NCBI RefSeq assembly: GCF_030695065.1
Contig: NZ_JAUYTR010000005.1
Coordinates: 62,001 to 126,000, forward strand
Reading direction: 5' to 3'
Length of the DNA stretch: 64,000 bases
Source of the DNA: Sediminibacterium sp.
Lineage (GTDB): Bacteria > Bacteroidota > Bacteroidia > Chitinophagales > Chitinophagaceae
Shown here: piece after piece, positions 1 through 8,876 of the stretch
Numbering within the stretch: position 1 is the first letter of the stretch
How the letters are laid out: each line of letters opens with the position of its first letter
Notes under the pieces: model-generated
The model's input: the letters and a program-made list of their open reading frames with translations, nothing else
Databases searched by the model: none
What the model was told of the DNA's origin: nothing
Program-made: the position numbers and the translations under genes

Positions 1-1081
1 CATTTATTACTACAGGATAGTTTACACTACATGCCCCTGCATTGTTATCGTCGTTTGTTAAAAACAACTGATACGTTCCTTTTGCAACCCCAGTAAACTT
101 TGCAGTTCCATCGGTACTGCTAACTGTTTTATCTGAAGGTTTTAATTGTAACAAATATTTTTCGGTGAAACCCTTGATATTGTTGATGGTTACTATTCCC
201 TCACTTACATCTTTACAGGTATTATTGGTGATAATATCACTGAGTTGTATAGAAGGGGCGGCAGGCATAAACACAAATGATTTAGCAGCCGGCATACCCA
301 ATTCTGCACCAACCATTAAAGAAACCCTGGTATTCACTTTTTGATTGGCCATTGGTTCTGCCTTCAATACATCTGCTAAAGCAACTTGTAGTTCAGGTGC
401 TCCTGTAGTACTCAATAAATTCCAATCTGCAGATCCATCTAATTGGTACTCCCATTTATATAAAACGTCTTCTTTGTTGGGCAACAATGAAGCGCCTGTA
501 GTTAATTTAACTTTGGTGTTACTGCAATATTTTGCAGAAGCTATATCGGTTGCAATTTCATCTGCAGACGGCAACGTGTATTTCACTTTGTATTCTATAG
601 AGAAATTACCTCCAGCAGTTGTTGCGGTCATTTTATTTGAAAAAACGCCTGGCTTAATGGTTTTTAAGTCTATCACCCACTCACCAAATTCATGCATTTT
701 ATCTTTATTAAATAAACCACTTCCATCAAAATCACAATTGCCCTTCTTCTTATTTTTTTCAAATGCTTCCATTTTTAATCCAATAGCTGTTCCATTGCTT
801 AAGTCCCATTCAATATTTTTCAATGGATAGTCTACCATAGCATCGGTTTGCTTAAAGTCTACTAAATGGAAACAATTAAACCCTTCACTGTCTGTATTAT
901 TTAGTAAAGCATTGTCTTGCTTGTTAAAAAATTTCAGCCTGGGATCTGTTCCGCTTTTATTGGAATATTTTAAGTGCACATCGGTTACTACAATACTTAT
1001 TTGAACCTTTTTTTGTGCATTTAATTGCGCAAAAGAACATGCTACGCAAAATACAAGCATTAAAAGCTTACTCATCTTCAT
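1..1081 (-). CDS. Secreted protein with SprB-like/Ig-like repeat character, C-terminus cut by window edge
   Basis: An uninterrupted reading frame runs from an ATG at 1081 (alternative in-frame ATG at 1075) leftwards past base 1, so at least 360 residues are present and the C-terminus lies outside the window. The first 20-odd residues form a signal peptide (hydrophobic LLMLVFCVACSFA, cleavage probably after NAQ). The rest is rich in Thr, Ser, Asn and Lys, with beta-strand-like stretches. The last visible part (around residues 285-360) has a Cys-start, Gly-Thr-Tyr pattern (VAKGTYQLFL, then a Cys before the window edge) resembling SprB-type or other Ig-like adhesin repeats of Bacteroidota. That likeness is by eye only. 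It lies 39 bases behind the beta-barrel gene on the same strand and may be co-transcribed with it. That it is a gene is well supported; function is unknown, and an adhesin or gliding-related surface protein is an inference. Confidence 0.8.
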   Translation of the reverse strand, partial: MKMSKLLMLVFCVACSFAQLNAQKKVQISIVVTDVHLKYSNKSGTDPRLKFFNKQDNALLNNTDSEGFNCFHLVDFKQTDAMVDYPLKNIEWDLSNGTAIGLKMEAFEKNKKKGNCDFDGSGLFNKDKMHEFGEWVIDLKTIKPGVFSNKMTATTAGGNFSIEYKVKYTLPSADEIATDIASAKYCSNTKVKLTTGASLLPNKEDVLYKWEYQLDGSADWNLLSTTGAPELQVALADVLKAEPMANQKVNTRVSLMVGAELGMPAAKSFVFMPAAPSIQLSDIITNNTCKDVSEGIVTINNIKGFTEKYLLQLKPSDKTVSSTDGTAKFTGVAKGTYQLFLTNDDNNAGACSVNYPVVIN

Positions 1082-1120
1082 AAAATTTTCTTGAATGTTC
1101 CAGCCTGGGGGGAGGGCCAA

Positions 1121-1732
1121 TTATTTACGGAGTCTAAGCCCAACATACAACATGTACATACCTGGTCTGCTGGTTCCTTGTGGAATTTCGCTGATATTAT
1201 TGATTGCAAAATTATACCTTGCTCCTGCCATCAAACGTAATGGCAAATTCATTTCAGCTCCTATAACACCAGATAATTCTGTCGTTTTAAAAGCTGCTTT
1301 AACGTCATTCTCAATATTACCTGTCTTAGATTTTGCAGTAATTAAGAAGCCCATTTGAGGGCCAGCGTATGCTTTCAAAAAGCCAATTTTTGTTTGCAAT
1401 AACAATGCAGGTGCTGCTACATAAGATAAATTGGTTTCTGAAAAAGCAGCTCCTGCTCCTGTATAAGTACCACCCTTAGAATAAAATCCTAATTCAGTTC
1501 TTAACGTAATAAAATGACCAATCAATCTAGAATTTAAAAAGAATGATCCACCTATATTAGTTTTAGCCTCTTCAGAAACGTTGGTTGTGATAATTGAGTT
1601 GTAATCTAAATTAGATCTTTGCAATCCTACTATAAACCCAATTTCCTTTCTTTTTTTGTCTTTGTCTTGAGCAAAAACACCAAGTGTAGTAGATGCTAAA
1701 AGAGTTGCTGTAAGCAGAATATGTAGTTTCAT
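1121..1732 (-). CDS. PorT-like outer-membrane beta-barrel protein
   Basis: About 203 residues starting at the ATG at 1732. An in-frame upstream ATG at 1750 would add six residues ahead of the signal peptide, so the shorter start is preferred. Residues 1-22 are a signal peptide ending in GVFAQ. The mature part begins with a short charged segment (DKDKKRKE), followed by alternating polar/hydrophobic strands and Gly-rich turns. It ends in a strand with aromatic residues (MYMLYVGLRLRK), as in outer membrane protein beta-barrel (PorT/OMP_b-brl_2) proteins of Bacteroidota. Length fits an eight-stranded barrel. It precedes the secreted repeat protein on the same strand. Members of this family are very common and mostly uncharacterised, so a link to type IX secretion cannot be claimed. 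Confidence 0.7.
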   Translation of the reverse strand: MKLHILLTATLLASTTLGVFAQDKDKKRKEIGFIVGLQRSNLDYNSIITTNVSEEAKTNIGGSFFLNSRLIGHFITLRTELGFYSKGGTYTGAGAAFSETNLSYVAAPALLLQTKIGFLKAYAGPQMGFLITAKSKTGNIENDVKAAFKTTELSGVIGAEMNLPLRLMAGARYNFAINNISEIPQGTSRPGMYMLYVGLRLRK

Positions 1733-1805
1733 AATTAATTGAATATGCATTAAAAATATAAAATTTAGTTAACTTCTCAAGGATTTTTGATATTTTGGCG
1801 CTGAT

Positions 1806-1823
1806 TTACCTATATATAGGTAA
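1806..1823. promoter_or_regulatory. 18-bp perfect palindrome between divergent genes (candidate operator)
   Basis: TTACCTATATATAGGTAA reads identically on both strands with no loop. It sits in the 144-base gap between the divergent beta-barrel gene (start 1732) and TPR gene (start 1877). A perfect two-fold site of this length in a divergent promoter region fits a dimeric regulator's operator. It could also be a chance AT-rich palindrome, since the central TATATATA contributes much of the symmetry. Confidence 0.35.
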
Positions 1824-1876
1824 TTACAATTAATTAAAGACCACCCCCCGGCCACTTTATTGATACGATTTGTACT

Positions 1877-2803
1877 ATGAGAAAAAAGTACCTGCTATTG
1901 GTTTGTAGCATCCTAATCTTGGGGCAACTGGTGTATGCGCAGTCTATTACAGATTTAATTAGGGCTGCAAACAACAAAATCCTCTTTAAAAATTACAAAG
2001 AAGCCATTGTCAACTTAAATAAAATAGTGTCTAAAGAAACTTCGGGTCCTTATGCAACACAGGCTTATTGTTTAAGAGGGAAAGCCCATGCTGGTTTAAA
2101 AATGTTTAAAGACGCTTTAGCCGATTATAATTACGCCATTCAATTAGATCCCAACAATGTGGAAGCTATTCAAAATAAAGGGGTGTTGCTGATGGATAAT
2201 GAAAAACTGGAAGAAGCATTAACCGAGTTTAATACAGCCATCCAAAAAAACATGACTTATTTAGATGCCTATATGAACAGAGGTAAAGCTTTATTGAAAC
2301 TTAATAGACATGCTTTGGCTTTGGAAGACTTAAATAAAGTAGTTAAAGCAAATCCTACTTATGTAGATGCGTTGTTGCTTAGGGCTTCTATAAAGCGTGG
2401 TTTAGATGATATTAATGGCGCTTTACAAGATTGTACCAAAGCCATTGATGAAGATGAAAATGCTACGGAAGCTTATATGATTAGAGCCAATATTAGATTG
2501 GCTTTGGGCAACCCAGGAGCTGCTATTTTAGACCTGAATCATGCCCTAGAAATTGAAGACAGCAATGAGTTTATTTTCTTTCAATTGGGCAATACTTATT
2601 TTAGCGCTTCCGACTTTAGAAACGCTATTAAATTTTATTCTAAAGCCATTACTTTTAATAATAAAGATGCCAGCTTTTTTTTACAACGAGGATTGGCAAA
2701 GCAAAAATTGAATGATAAGCCAGGTAGTTGTGCAGATTTTTCTGTGGCCGTTCGGTTGGGCAGCATTCAAGCAGACTATATAAAAAAGCAGTCTTGTAAA
2801 TAG
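1877..2803 (+). CDS. Secreted TPR-repeat protein (8 repeats)
   Basis: 308 residues with an N-terminal signal peptide (MRKKYLLLVCSILILG, cleavage near VYAQ). From about residue 27 onward it is about eight tetratricopeptide repeats of roughly 34 residues, recognisable from the A-x-x-x-R-G and A-L-x-D-x-x-x-A-I pattern (for example DALADYNYAIQLDP and EALTEFNTAIQKN). The last repeat ends in a small cap (GSCADFSVAVRLGS) that resembles the cap of the 13-repeat TPR protein at 42625-44064. TPR proteins of this type are periplasmic or surface protein-protein scaffolds; the partner is unknown. Its stop codon (2801-2803) directly abuts the stop of murF-alr on the opposite strand, leaving no intergenic space. 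Confidence 0.85.
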   Translation: MRKKYLLLVCSILILGQLVYAQSITDLIRAANNKILFKNYKEAIVNLNKIVSKETSGPYATQAYCLRGKAHAGLKMFKDALADYNYAIQLDPNNVEAIQNKGVLLMDNEKLEEALTEFNTAIQKNMTYLDAYMNRGKALLKLNRHALALEDLNKVVKANPTYVDALLLRASIKRGLDDINGALQDCTKAIDEDENATEAYMIRANIRLALGNPGAAILDLNHALEIEDSNEFIFFQLGNTYFSASDFRNAIKFYSKAITFNNKDASFFLQRGLAKQKLNDKPGSCADFSVAVRLGSIQADYIKKQSCK

Positions 2804-5293
2804 TTACTCTTCTATATATACTCGTTTAACTCTTAAGCTTATTCCGGTCATTATTTCATATGAAATGGTTTCTGCTGCTTTGGCTACTTCCTGAATAGAT
2901 ATATGTTTCCCAAAAATTTCTACGGCATCACCCGGTTGTACATTGGGAATATCGGTTACATCAATCATACACATATCCATACATATTTTTCCAACTGTGG
3001 GTGCCAATGAGCCTTTAACATACATTTTACCAACTCCATTTCCCATTCTTCTTGGGTATCCATCTGCATACCCTATGCGAACTGTTGCAATAATGCTGTT
3101 TCTTTTTAATACCCCTGATCTGTTATAACTCACCGTTTCCCCTGCATTTAAAGCCCTCACTTGTGCAACTGTTGTTTTAAGTGTAGCTACTGTTTGTAAA
3201 GGCAAATTGGCCTGATGCACATTGTCTGCTCCGTATAAGCCTATTCCCAATCGAACCATATTAAATTGCCAATTGGGATTGCGTCTAATGGCTGCTGTAT
3301 TGGCAATATGCTTAATAAAGCCATAACCCAATGCAGCTTCAATTTGAGTACAAGCTTTACTAAAATGGCTTACTTGATGTTGGGTAAATGCATCTTCTTT
3401 TTCATCTTCACTTGCTGCCAAATGACTCAATACCGATTTTACTCTTAGGATTTGTTGATTCCCTAACCAGTTGGATAATTGGGCTATTTCTGCTGCATCA
3501 AAACCCAATCTATTCATTCCCGTATTCAGCTTAATATGAACGGGGTATTGTTGCAATCCTTGCTGTGTAATATATTGATGAAAAGCGTTGAGTATTTGAA
3601 AGGAAAATAATTCTGGCTCTAAAGAATAGTTTACCATTGCATCAAACGAATATTCGTCGGCACTCATTACCATAATAGGTAAATGGATACCTGCTTTGCG
3701 CAATGTTACTCCTTCGTCGGCATATGCCACGGTTAAATAATCAACTTGTTGCTGCTGTAATCTTCTGGCTACTTCTCCTGCCCCACTTCCATAACCAAAT
3801 GCTTTTACCATGGCCATTAATTTGGTATTGGGTTGCAGCATCGACTGATATGCTTTCAAATTATGCACCATGGCCGTCAAATTAATTTCCATGATGGTTT
3901 GGTGCACTTGCTGCTCTAACCAATGCGCCAACTGCTCAAATGCAAATTTTCTTGCCCCTTTTAATAAAATATAACATTGCTGAAACATCGTCTCATGCAA
4001 ATGATGCAATACATCTTGAGTATTGGCAAATAGTTGTATGCTAAATGGAAAACTTTCGCTGGCGTGTTGTGTAAAATAATTACTGATTTCAGAACCTACT
4101 GCAAACAACTGTTTAACCCCACTGCTGCTTAACATTTGTGCCACTTGTTGGTACAATTGCTCTGCTGGCTCTCCTGTATCTACTATATCTGATACAATGG
4201 CAATAATGGGCTGTTGATTGGCTTGTTCTTTTAAAAACTGTAATGCCAACGACAAAGAAATCTTGTCGTTGCTATAGCTATCGTTTAATAAATAACTCTG
4301 ATTAATGGCCCTTCGCAACTGCATCCGCATTTCAACTGCTGTAAGTTGTAATACTCTTTGTTGTATGACCGAAATACGATAATTCAGTTGCAATAAAACC
4401 AATACACAGGTTAATAAATTTTGCAATGACGCTTCATCGGTAAAAGGAACTTGTAATTGAAATTCTTCTTCTTGGTATTTCAACACCAACTGGGTACTAT
4501 TGTTCTCTTTATATTGCGCTATCAACTGTAAATTGGGTGGTAGATTGCCTGCACTTTGTTGCGGCTTTGATCCCCAAGAAACAATGGCAGCATTGGTTTG
4601 CAAGGAGAATGGAATATAATCGGATGCAATTATTATTTTACTTGCACTGGCAAATAATTTTGTTTTCTCGGCTACTTTTTCTGCTACACTTGCAAATCCT
4701 TCATTGTGTGCATCGCCAATATTAGTGAAGACACCCATGGTGGGTTGCACTACTTCTGCCAATGCTTGCATTTCTCCTTTTGCTGAAATGCCTACTTCAA
4801 ATATGCCCAGTTCATGTTGTTCATTCATTTGCCAAACACTAATGGGAACACCTATTTGTGAGTTGTAACTTCTTGGGCTTCTTACAATATTAAAATCGGG
4901 TTGCAATAATTGATACAACCATTCTTTTACAATGGTTTTACCATTGCTTCCGGTTATTCCAATTACAGGTATGGAGAATTTTGTTCGGTGATGCGCTGCA
5001 ATTGCCTGCAATGCTTTAACTGTATTAGGTACGGCAAAAAATACCCCTTCCTTAAATTCATTGGTATCAATTGGCTCATCAATTACAAATACCCGAACCC
5101 CTTGCTGGTAAAGGTCTGCAATAAAAGAAGTTCCGGTTCTTCTAGGTCCTTTAATGGCAAAGAAAATACTTTTTGTTGCATCAACTATATTTCTACTATC
5201 GGTTACCAAGTATTGAATAACTGCATTGCCTTGGCCTTGTATGGGCTGTTGTAAAATTGCTGCTATATCATTCAACTGGTACTGCATCATCAT
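2804..5293 (-). CDS. murF-alr: Bifunctional UDP-MurNAc-tripeptide:D-Ala-D-Ala ligase / alanine racemase (MurF-Alr fusion)
   Basis: 829 residues combining two steps of D-alanine use in peptidoglycan synthesis in the cytoplasm. Residues about 1-465 are MurF: a Mur ligase N-terminal domain, the ATP-binding P-loop GITGSNGKT at 112-120, the central domain, and a C-terminal Mur ligase domain. Residues about 468-829 are a fold-III alanine racemase: the PLP-binding lysine lies in AMVKAFGYGSG (about Lys497), and the C-terminal GYADGYPRR segment is typical of Alr. The racemase supplies D-Ala for the D-Ala-D-Ala that MurF adds. This fusion is established in Bacteroidota. Three consecutive ATG codons (5285-5293) are possible starts; the first overlaps the TAA stop of the upstream terC-like gene, indicating translational coupling. 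Confidence 0.95.
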   Translation of the reverse strand: MMMQYQLNDIAAILQQPIQGQGNAVIQYLVTDSRNIVDATKSIFFAIKGPRRTGTSFIADLYQQGVRVFVIDEPIDTNEFKEGVFFAVPNTVKALQAIAAHHRTKFSIPVIGITGSNGKTIVKEWLYQLLQPDFNIVRSPRSYNSQIGVPISVWQMNEQHELGIFEVGISAKGEMQALAEVVQPTMGVFTNIGDAHNEGFASVAEKVAEKTKLFASASKIIIASDYIPFSLQTNAAIVSWGSKPQQSAGNLPPNLQLIAQYKENNSTQLVLKYQEEEFQLQVPFTDEASLQNLLTCVLVLLQLNYRISVIQQRVLQLTAVEMRMQLRRAINQSYLLNDSYSNDKISLSLALQFLKEQANQQPIIAIVSDIVDTGEPAEQLYQQVAQMLSSSGVKQLFAVGSEISNYFTQHASESFPFSIQLFANTQDVLHHLHETMFQQCYILLKGARKFAFEQLAHWLEQQVHQTIMEINLTAMVHNLKAYQSMLQPNTKLMAMVKAFGYGSGAGEVARRLQQQQVDYLTVAYADEGVTLRKAGIHLPIMVMSADEYSFDAMVNYSLEPELFSFQILNAFHQYITQQGLQQYPVHIKLNTGMNRLGFDAAEIAQLSNWLGNQQILRVKSVLSHLAASEDEKEDAFTQHQVSHFSKACTQIEAALGYGFIKHIANTAAIRRNPNWQFNMVRLGIGLYGADNVHQANLPLQTVATLKTTVAQVRALNAGETVSYNRSGVLKRNSIIATVRIGYADGYPRRMGNGVGKMYVKGSLAPTVGKICMDMCMIDVTDIPNVQPGDAVEIFGKHISIQEVAKAAETISYEIMTGISLRVKRVYIEE

Positions 5294-6300
5294 TATTTAA
5301 CAGAGTCGTCTACCACGTCTTTGGGGGTACCACGTTTTTCTAAAACAATAGAATACAATATTGATCCAGAAATACATAAAACAATTACGCCCAATGATAA
5401 TGCCACTTGACTGGTTTTACTCATCCACATACTTAAATAATGTTCTCCCAACATTTTTACGCCAATAAATACCAACACAATAGCGATGCCTTGTTGCAAG
5501 TAATCAAATTTGGTTACCGCTCCTCTTAACAAAAAGAACAATGAGCGCAAACCAAGTACCGCAAAAATATTAGACGTATAAATAATCAATGGATCTTTTG
5601 AAATACCCATTACCGCAGGTATTGAGTCTAGTGCAAATACCAAATCGATGGCTGCTAATAAAATAACTACTACGAATAAAGTAGTATAAGCAGGCTTTCC
5701 GTTTTCGCGAATCATGTATTTTCCGCCACCATCATGGTTTACCAAGGGCAAGAAGGATTTCAAAAATTTATAAATTTTTGATTTATGTGGATCAAACTGC
5801 TCTTCGTCATTGGCCTTGAACATATGATAGCCTGTATAAATTAAGAACCCGCCAAAAATATAGAGCACCCATGAAAACTTAGCAACCAGCGCTACTCCCA
5901 ACGTAATAAATATTACCCTGAAAATAATGGCCATTAAAATTCCTAATAGCAATACTCTTGAATAATATATTTCTTTAACTCCAAACGAATTGAAAATTAA
6001 AATGAACACAAAAATATTATCGATACTTAAACTCCACTCCATCAAATAGGCACTTAAAAATTCAAAAGCCAATTGGTGCCTACTTATATCTGCCCCTCCA
6101 CTATCTGCAGCCAAAGCGGGGCCTTCTATCCAAAGAAAAACGAAAAAAGCAATTGCCAAACCTACCCAAAACATAGTCTGGTTTAATGCTTGTTTAATGG
6201 TGATGCTTTTATTTTTTTTACTTAGCAAGCCTAAATCGAATACCAATGCAACAGACAATACGATTCCAAATACTAAATAAACAATTTGATGTGCGTTCAT
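5293..6300 (-). CDS. TerC/Alx-family integral membrane protein
   Basis: 335 residues with about eight or nine hydrophobic segments. The acidic TerC signatures within membrane helices are clear: EWSLSIDNIF near residues 88-97 and IDLVFALDSIPA near 218-229. The acidic intramembrane residues are those thought to handle cations. Characterised relatives (Alx, MeeY/MeeF-type proteins) export Mn2+, some loading secreted metalloenzymes; older annotation calls the family tellurium resistance. The gene lies between the GldF-GldG fusion (15 bases upstream) and murF-alr (stop/start overlap), so it is probably part of a cell-envelope operon. Family assignment is firm; the transported ion is inferred. Confidence 0.9.
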   Translation of the reverse strand: MNAHQIVYLVFGIVLSVALVFDLGLLSKKNKSITIKQALNQTMFWVGLAIAFFVFLWIEGPALAADSGGADISRHQLAFEFLSAYLMEWSLSIDNIFVFILIFNSFGVKEIYYSRVLLLGILMAIIFRVIFITLGVALVAKFSWVLYIFGGFLIYTGYHMFKANDEEQFDPHKSKIYKFLKSFLPLVNHDGGGKYMIRENGKPAYTTLFVVVILLAAIDLVFALDSIPAVMGISKDPLIIYTSNIFAVLGLRSLFFLLRGAVTKFDYLQQGIAIVLVFIGVKMLGEHYLSMWMSKTSQVALSLGVIVLCISGSILYSIVLEKRGTPKDVVDDSVK

Positions 6301-6315
6301 AATAATCGTTCAATA

Positions 6316-8748
6316 TTAAATGCTGTAGCGCTTTTTACGCCACCACTGAAATAAATAACCAATCAATAATACTATTGCTACGGGTAACAATACATTAATT
6401 AATTGCCAGAATGTTTTTTGCTCCTGCAACTTTTGCTTATTGAGTAGTCTTAAAACGACTGTTTTATTTCTACTCTGAAACAATGAATTATCAGACGAAA
6501 GATAATCTATACTATTCAGAAAAAAAGCTTTATTGGCAAATCGATAATTCTCCATTTGTATAAGCCCCATGGGCAACGGGCCAGTTGTATTGCTTACTTC
6601 GTTGGTAACAATATCTCCATCGGCTACCACTATTTGCTTTCCCGCTTTTGCTGCTTTTGATAAATAAGGTCTTCCGGTATTAGCTTGTACAGAATCCATT
6701 ACTACCTTAGGTAATCGATTACTAAATAGTGAATTGAATTTACCTTCTAATAAAACCGCTACTGGCACAAAACTTTTATTAAAGCTGTATAAGTCTTCTT
6801 GACTTTGAACACTGTTTAATGAAACCAATGCCGGCGATGGCAATATTCTGCTATTGGTATCAGAAGCCAACAAAATGGTTTTCTGTATCCCTTTTGCCAT
6901 TACTGTATCTATACTCGATGGAAAAATGGGTAATACCCTATCTAAATTGGCCGAAATAGGATTCGGTGTTCTTGCCGATAACAGTGGATAATATGGCCAA
7001 GGCACTCGTTGCATTCGAATGCTCCCGTCGGGATTTTTTCCTATCACCAATGGTATTTTAGAACAGTTGAGGTCTTGCAATAAATCGCCATTAATTCTTA
7101 CCCCATATTTAAACAACAATTCATCTAAGCCCAAGCCCCTATCGAATGCGGTATATTGCCCTTCGGTTCTTTTTAAGCTATCTAACTCTGCATGTAATTT
7201 GTCTATGAACCAAATGATATTTCCACCATTCATTACATACTGGTCTAGCTTTAATAAGTCTTCTTCAGTAAAATTTTGTTTGGGTTTTACTATTATCATT
7301 GTTTTAATAATAGCCGCATCTGGGTATGCTTGTTTTAAATCGAAAATACCCAATCTATAATCGTTGCGCAAACTTTCGCCTAAATCGTTCACGGTTAAAT
7401 CGGTGGGCTCTCCATTCCCTACTACATAAGCAATAGTAGGTACTTCTTTGCGAATCAATTTATCAATTGCGGTAGCAAATTTATTCTCGAGTAATGCTTC
7501 TGCTGCATTACGTGTTGCTTCAACATCTTCTTGCGGTTCTTCGGTAAGCACATTAAATTGCTTATAGATTTTCCTACTGCTTCTTAAGTCTACTGCAATA
7601 GGTGGTTGATTTTTTTGATAATACACCAAAGCGCTTGGAATGATGAATTGGTCTGATGTGGCTTCTTCAAATACCACCCCCATTTTTTGTAAGCTGTCGT
7701 ACAAAACAGCTTTAGCTGTATCATTGGCCAAACCCTCACCTGGGTTTCTAAATATTACCCTGATCTGGTTGTTGGCATGGTTATTAAATGAAGCCAATAT
7801 ATCGTTGGTGGCAATGCTTAACTTTTTATAATCGGTAGGTAGTTCTCCAGTTAAAAACACTTCCACCGTTATGGTTGAATCAATTTTTTCTAATAAATCT
7901 ACCGTTGAACTACTAAGCGTAAATCTTTTGTCTTCGGTTAAATCTAATCGTTGGCTCATCATTGCCCCCACCACGGTAACGCTTACCAACAGGGCAATTG
8001 CAGCCATTGCCTTTGTTGATTTTTTGGGCGCTTTGGTTAATTGTAGTTGAGTGATATACAAAAAGAAACCAATTACAGCAACAAAGTAAATAATATCTGA
8101 TGCCGCCAAAACGCCTCTGCTAATATTAGCTGCATGCAGTTGAATACCCATTAATTCAATGTAATAATCTGCGCCACCACTAAAAAGTGAAAGCTTAGCA
8201 ATAGCAGTAAATACGGCAAACAAAGCAAAGGAAAGCAAGCCCCCCAATCCAAATGCTGCAATGGTATTGTTGGTTACACTACTTGCATAAATTCCAATAG
8301 CAGCAAATACACCCGCAAGCAAGAACAAACTAATATAACTACCAATGGTAGCACCTAAATCAATTCCGCCTGTAATACTGAGTGCTTGCATAGAGAATGC
8401 ATACACAATCGTTGGCACCAATGCAATCAATACAATGAATAGCACACCCAAATATTTTCCTAAAATGATTTGTCTTAAACTTAGTGGTAGGGTTTGCAAT
8501 ATTTCATAAGTGCCTGTTCGCATTTCTTCTGAGATACTGCGCATAGTAATTGCTGGTATTAAAAACAGAAGTAACCAAGGCATTAACTGAAAAAATGGGG
8601 CCAAACTGGCATAACCAAAATTGAGCAAACTGGTATCGGGGAAAACAAAAAACAACAGACCTGTAAGTCCTAAAAACACGCCCAGCACCAAGTATCCGGT
8701 TAGGGAAGCAAAAAATTGTTGCCACTCTTTTTTACAGATCATCCACAT
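6316..8748 (-). CDS. GldF-GldG fusion: ABC-2 type permease joined to Gldg-family subunit
   Basis: 810 residues. Residues about 1-235 are a GldF-type ABC-2 permease with six membrane segments and a typical loop (RSISEEMRTGTYEILQTLPL). After a membrane segment near 245-265 the rest is a GldG-type periplasmic domain beginning with LTEDKRFTLSSSTVDLL, with an IFT/DUF4350-like Rossmann domain, and a final C-terminal helix (LINVLLPVAIVLLIGYLFQWW) followed by a basic tail. In Flavobacterium johnsoniae gldF and gldG are separate genes that work with the ATPase GldA in gliding; here they are one chain with no frame break. No gldA is in the window. Similar ABC complexes occur in non-gliding Bacteroidota, so motility is not proven. 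Met1 or Met3 may be the start. Confidence 0.85.
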   Translation of the reverse strand: MWMICKKEWQQFFASLTGYLVLGVFLGLTGLLFFVFPDTSLLNFGYASLAPFFQLMPWLLLFLIPAITMRSISEEMRTGTYEILQTLPLSLRQIILGKYLGVLFIVLIALVPTIVYAFSMQALSITGGIDLGATIGSYISLFLLAGVFAAIGIYASSVTNNTIAAFGLGGLLSFALFAVFTAIAKLSLFSGGADYYIELMGIQLHAANISRGVLAASDIIYFVAVIGFFLYITQLQLTKAPKKSTKAMAAIALLVSVTVVGAMMSQRLDLTEDKRFTLSSSTVDLLEKIDSTITVEVFLTGELPTDYKKLSIATNDILASFNNHANNQIRVIFRNPGEGLANDTAKAVLYDSLQKMGVVFEEATSDQFIIPSALVYYQKNQPPIAVDLRSSRKIYKQFNVLTEEPQEDVEATRNAAEALLENKFATAIDKLIRKEVPTIAYVVGNGEPTDLTVNDLGESLRNDYRLGIFDLKQAYPDAAIIKTMIIVKPKQNFTEEDLLKLDQYVMNGGNIIWFIDKLHAELDSLKRTEGQYTAFDRGLGLDELLFKYGVRINGDLLQDLNCSKIPLVIGKNPDGSIRMQRVPWPYYPLLSARTPNPISANLDRVLPIFPSSIDTVMAKGIQKTILLASDTNSRILPSPALVSLNSVQSQEDLYSFNKSFVPVAVLLEGKFNSLFSNRLPKVVMDSVQANTGRPYLSKAAKAGKQIVVADGDIVTNEVSNTTGPLPMGLIQMENYRFANKAFFLNSIDYLSSDNSLFQSRNKTVVLRLLNKQKLQEQKTFWQLINVLLPVAIVLLIGYLFQWWRKKRYSI

Positions 8749-8775
8749 GCCTCAAAACTAAAGTTTTTATATGCA

Positions 8776-8799
8776 AAAACCCCGACGAATCGGGGTTTT
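8776..8799 (-). terminator. Intrinsic terminator of the isc operon
   Basis: A 10-bp perfect stem (AAAACCCCGA/TCGGGGTTTT) with a four-base loop lies about 80 bases past the iscA stop. On the minus strand it is followed by a run of five T. The A-rich other flank could let it act on the plus strand as well. A second, smaller hairpin (GGCAGA-TTT-TCTGCC, 8860-8874) lies immediately after the iscA stop but has no T run directly behind it. Confidence 0.85.
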
Positions 8800-8876
8800 A
8801 CTATAGCAATTAAATTTATTTAACAAAGTTATTCACGAAAAAGGAAAGTTGGTGTCGGCGGCAGATTTTCTGCCAA

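Noticed and set aside
345..830. Open plus-strand frame of 161 codons
   Set aside because: It lies opposite the signal-peptide-bearing frame 1-1081 and has no start context or domain, so it is an antisense shadow.
5293..6300. Dedicated tellurium-resistance determinant
   Set aside because: Only the TerC-family membrane protein is present; the other ter genes are absent and the family is better linked to Mn2+ export.
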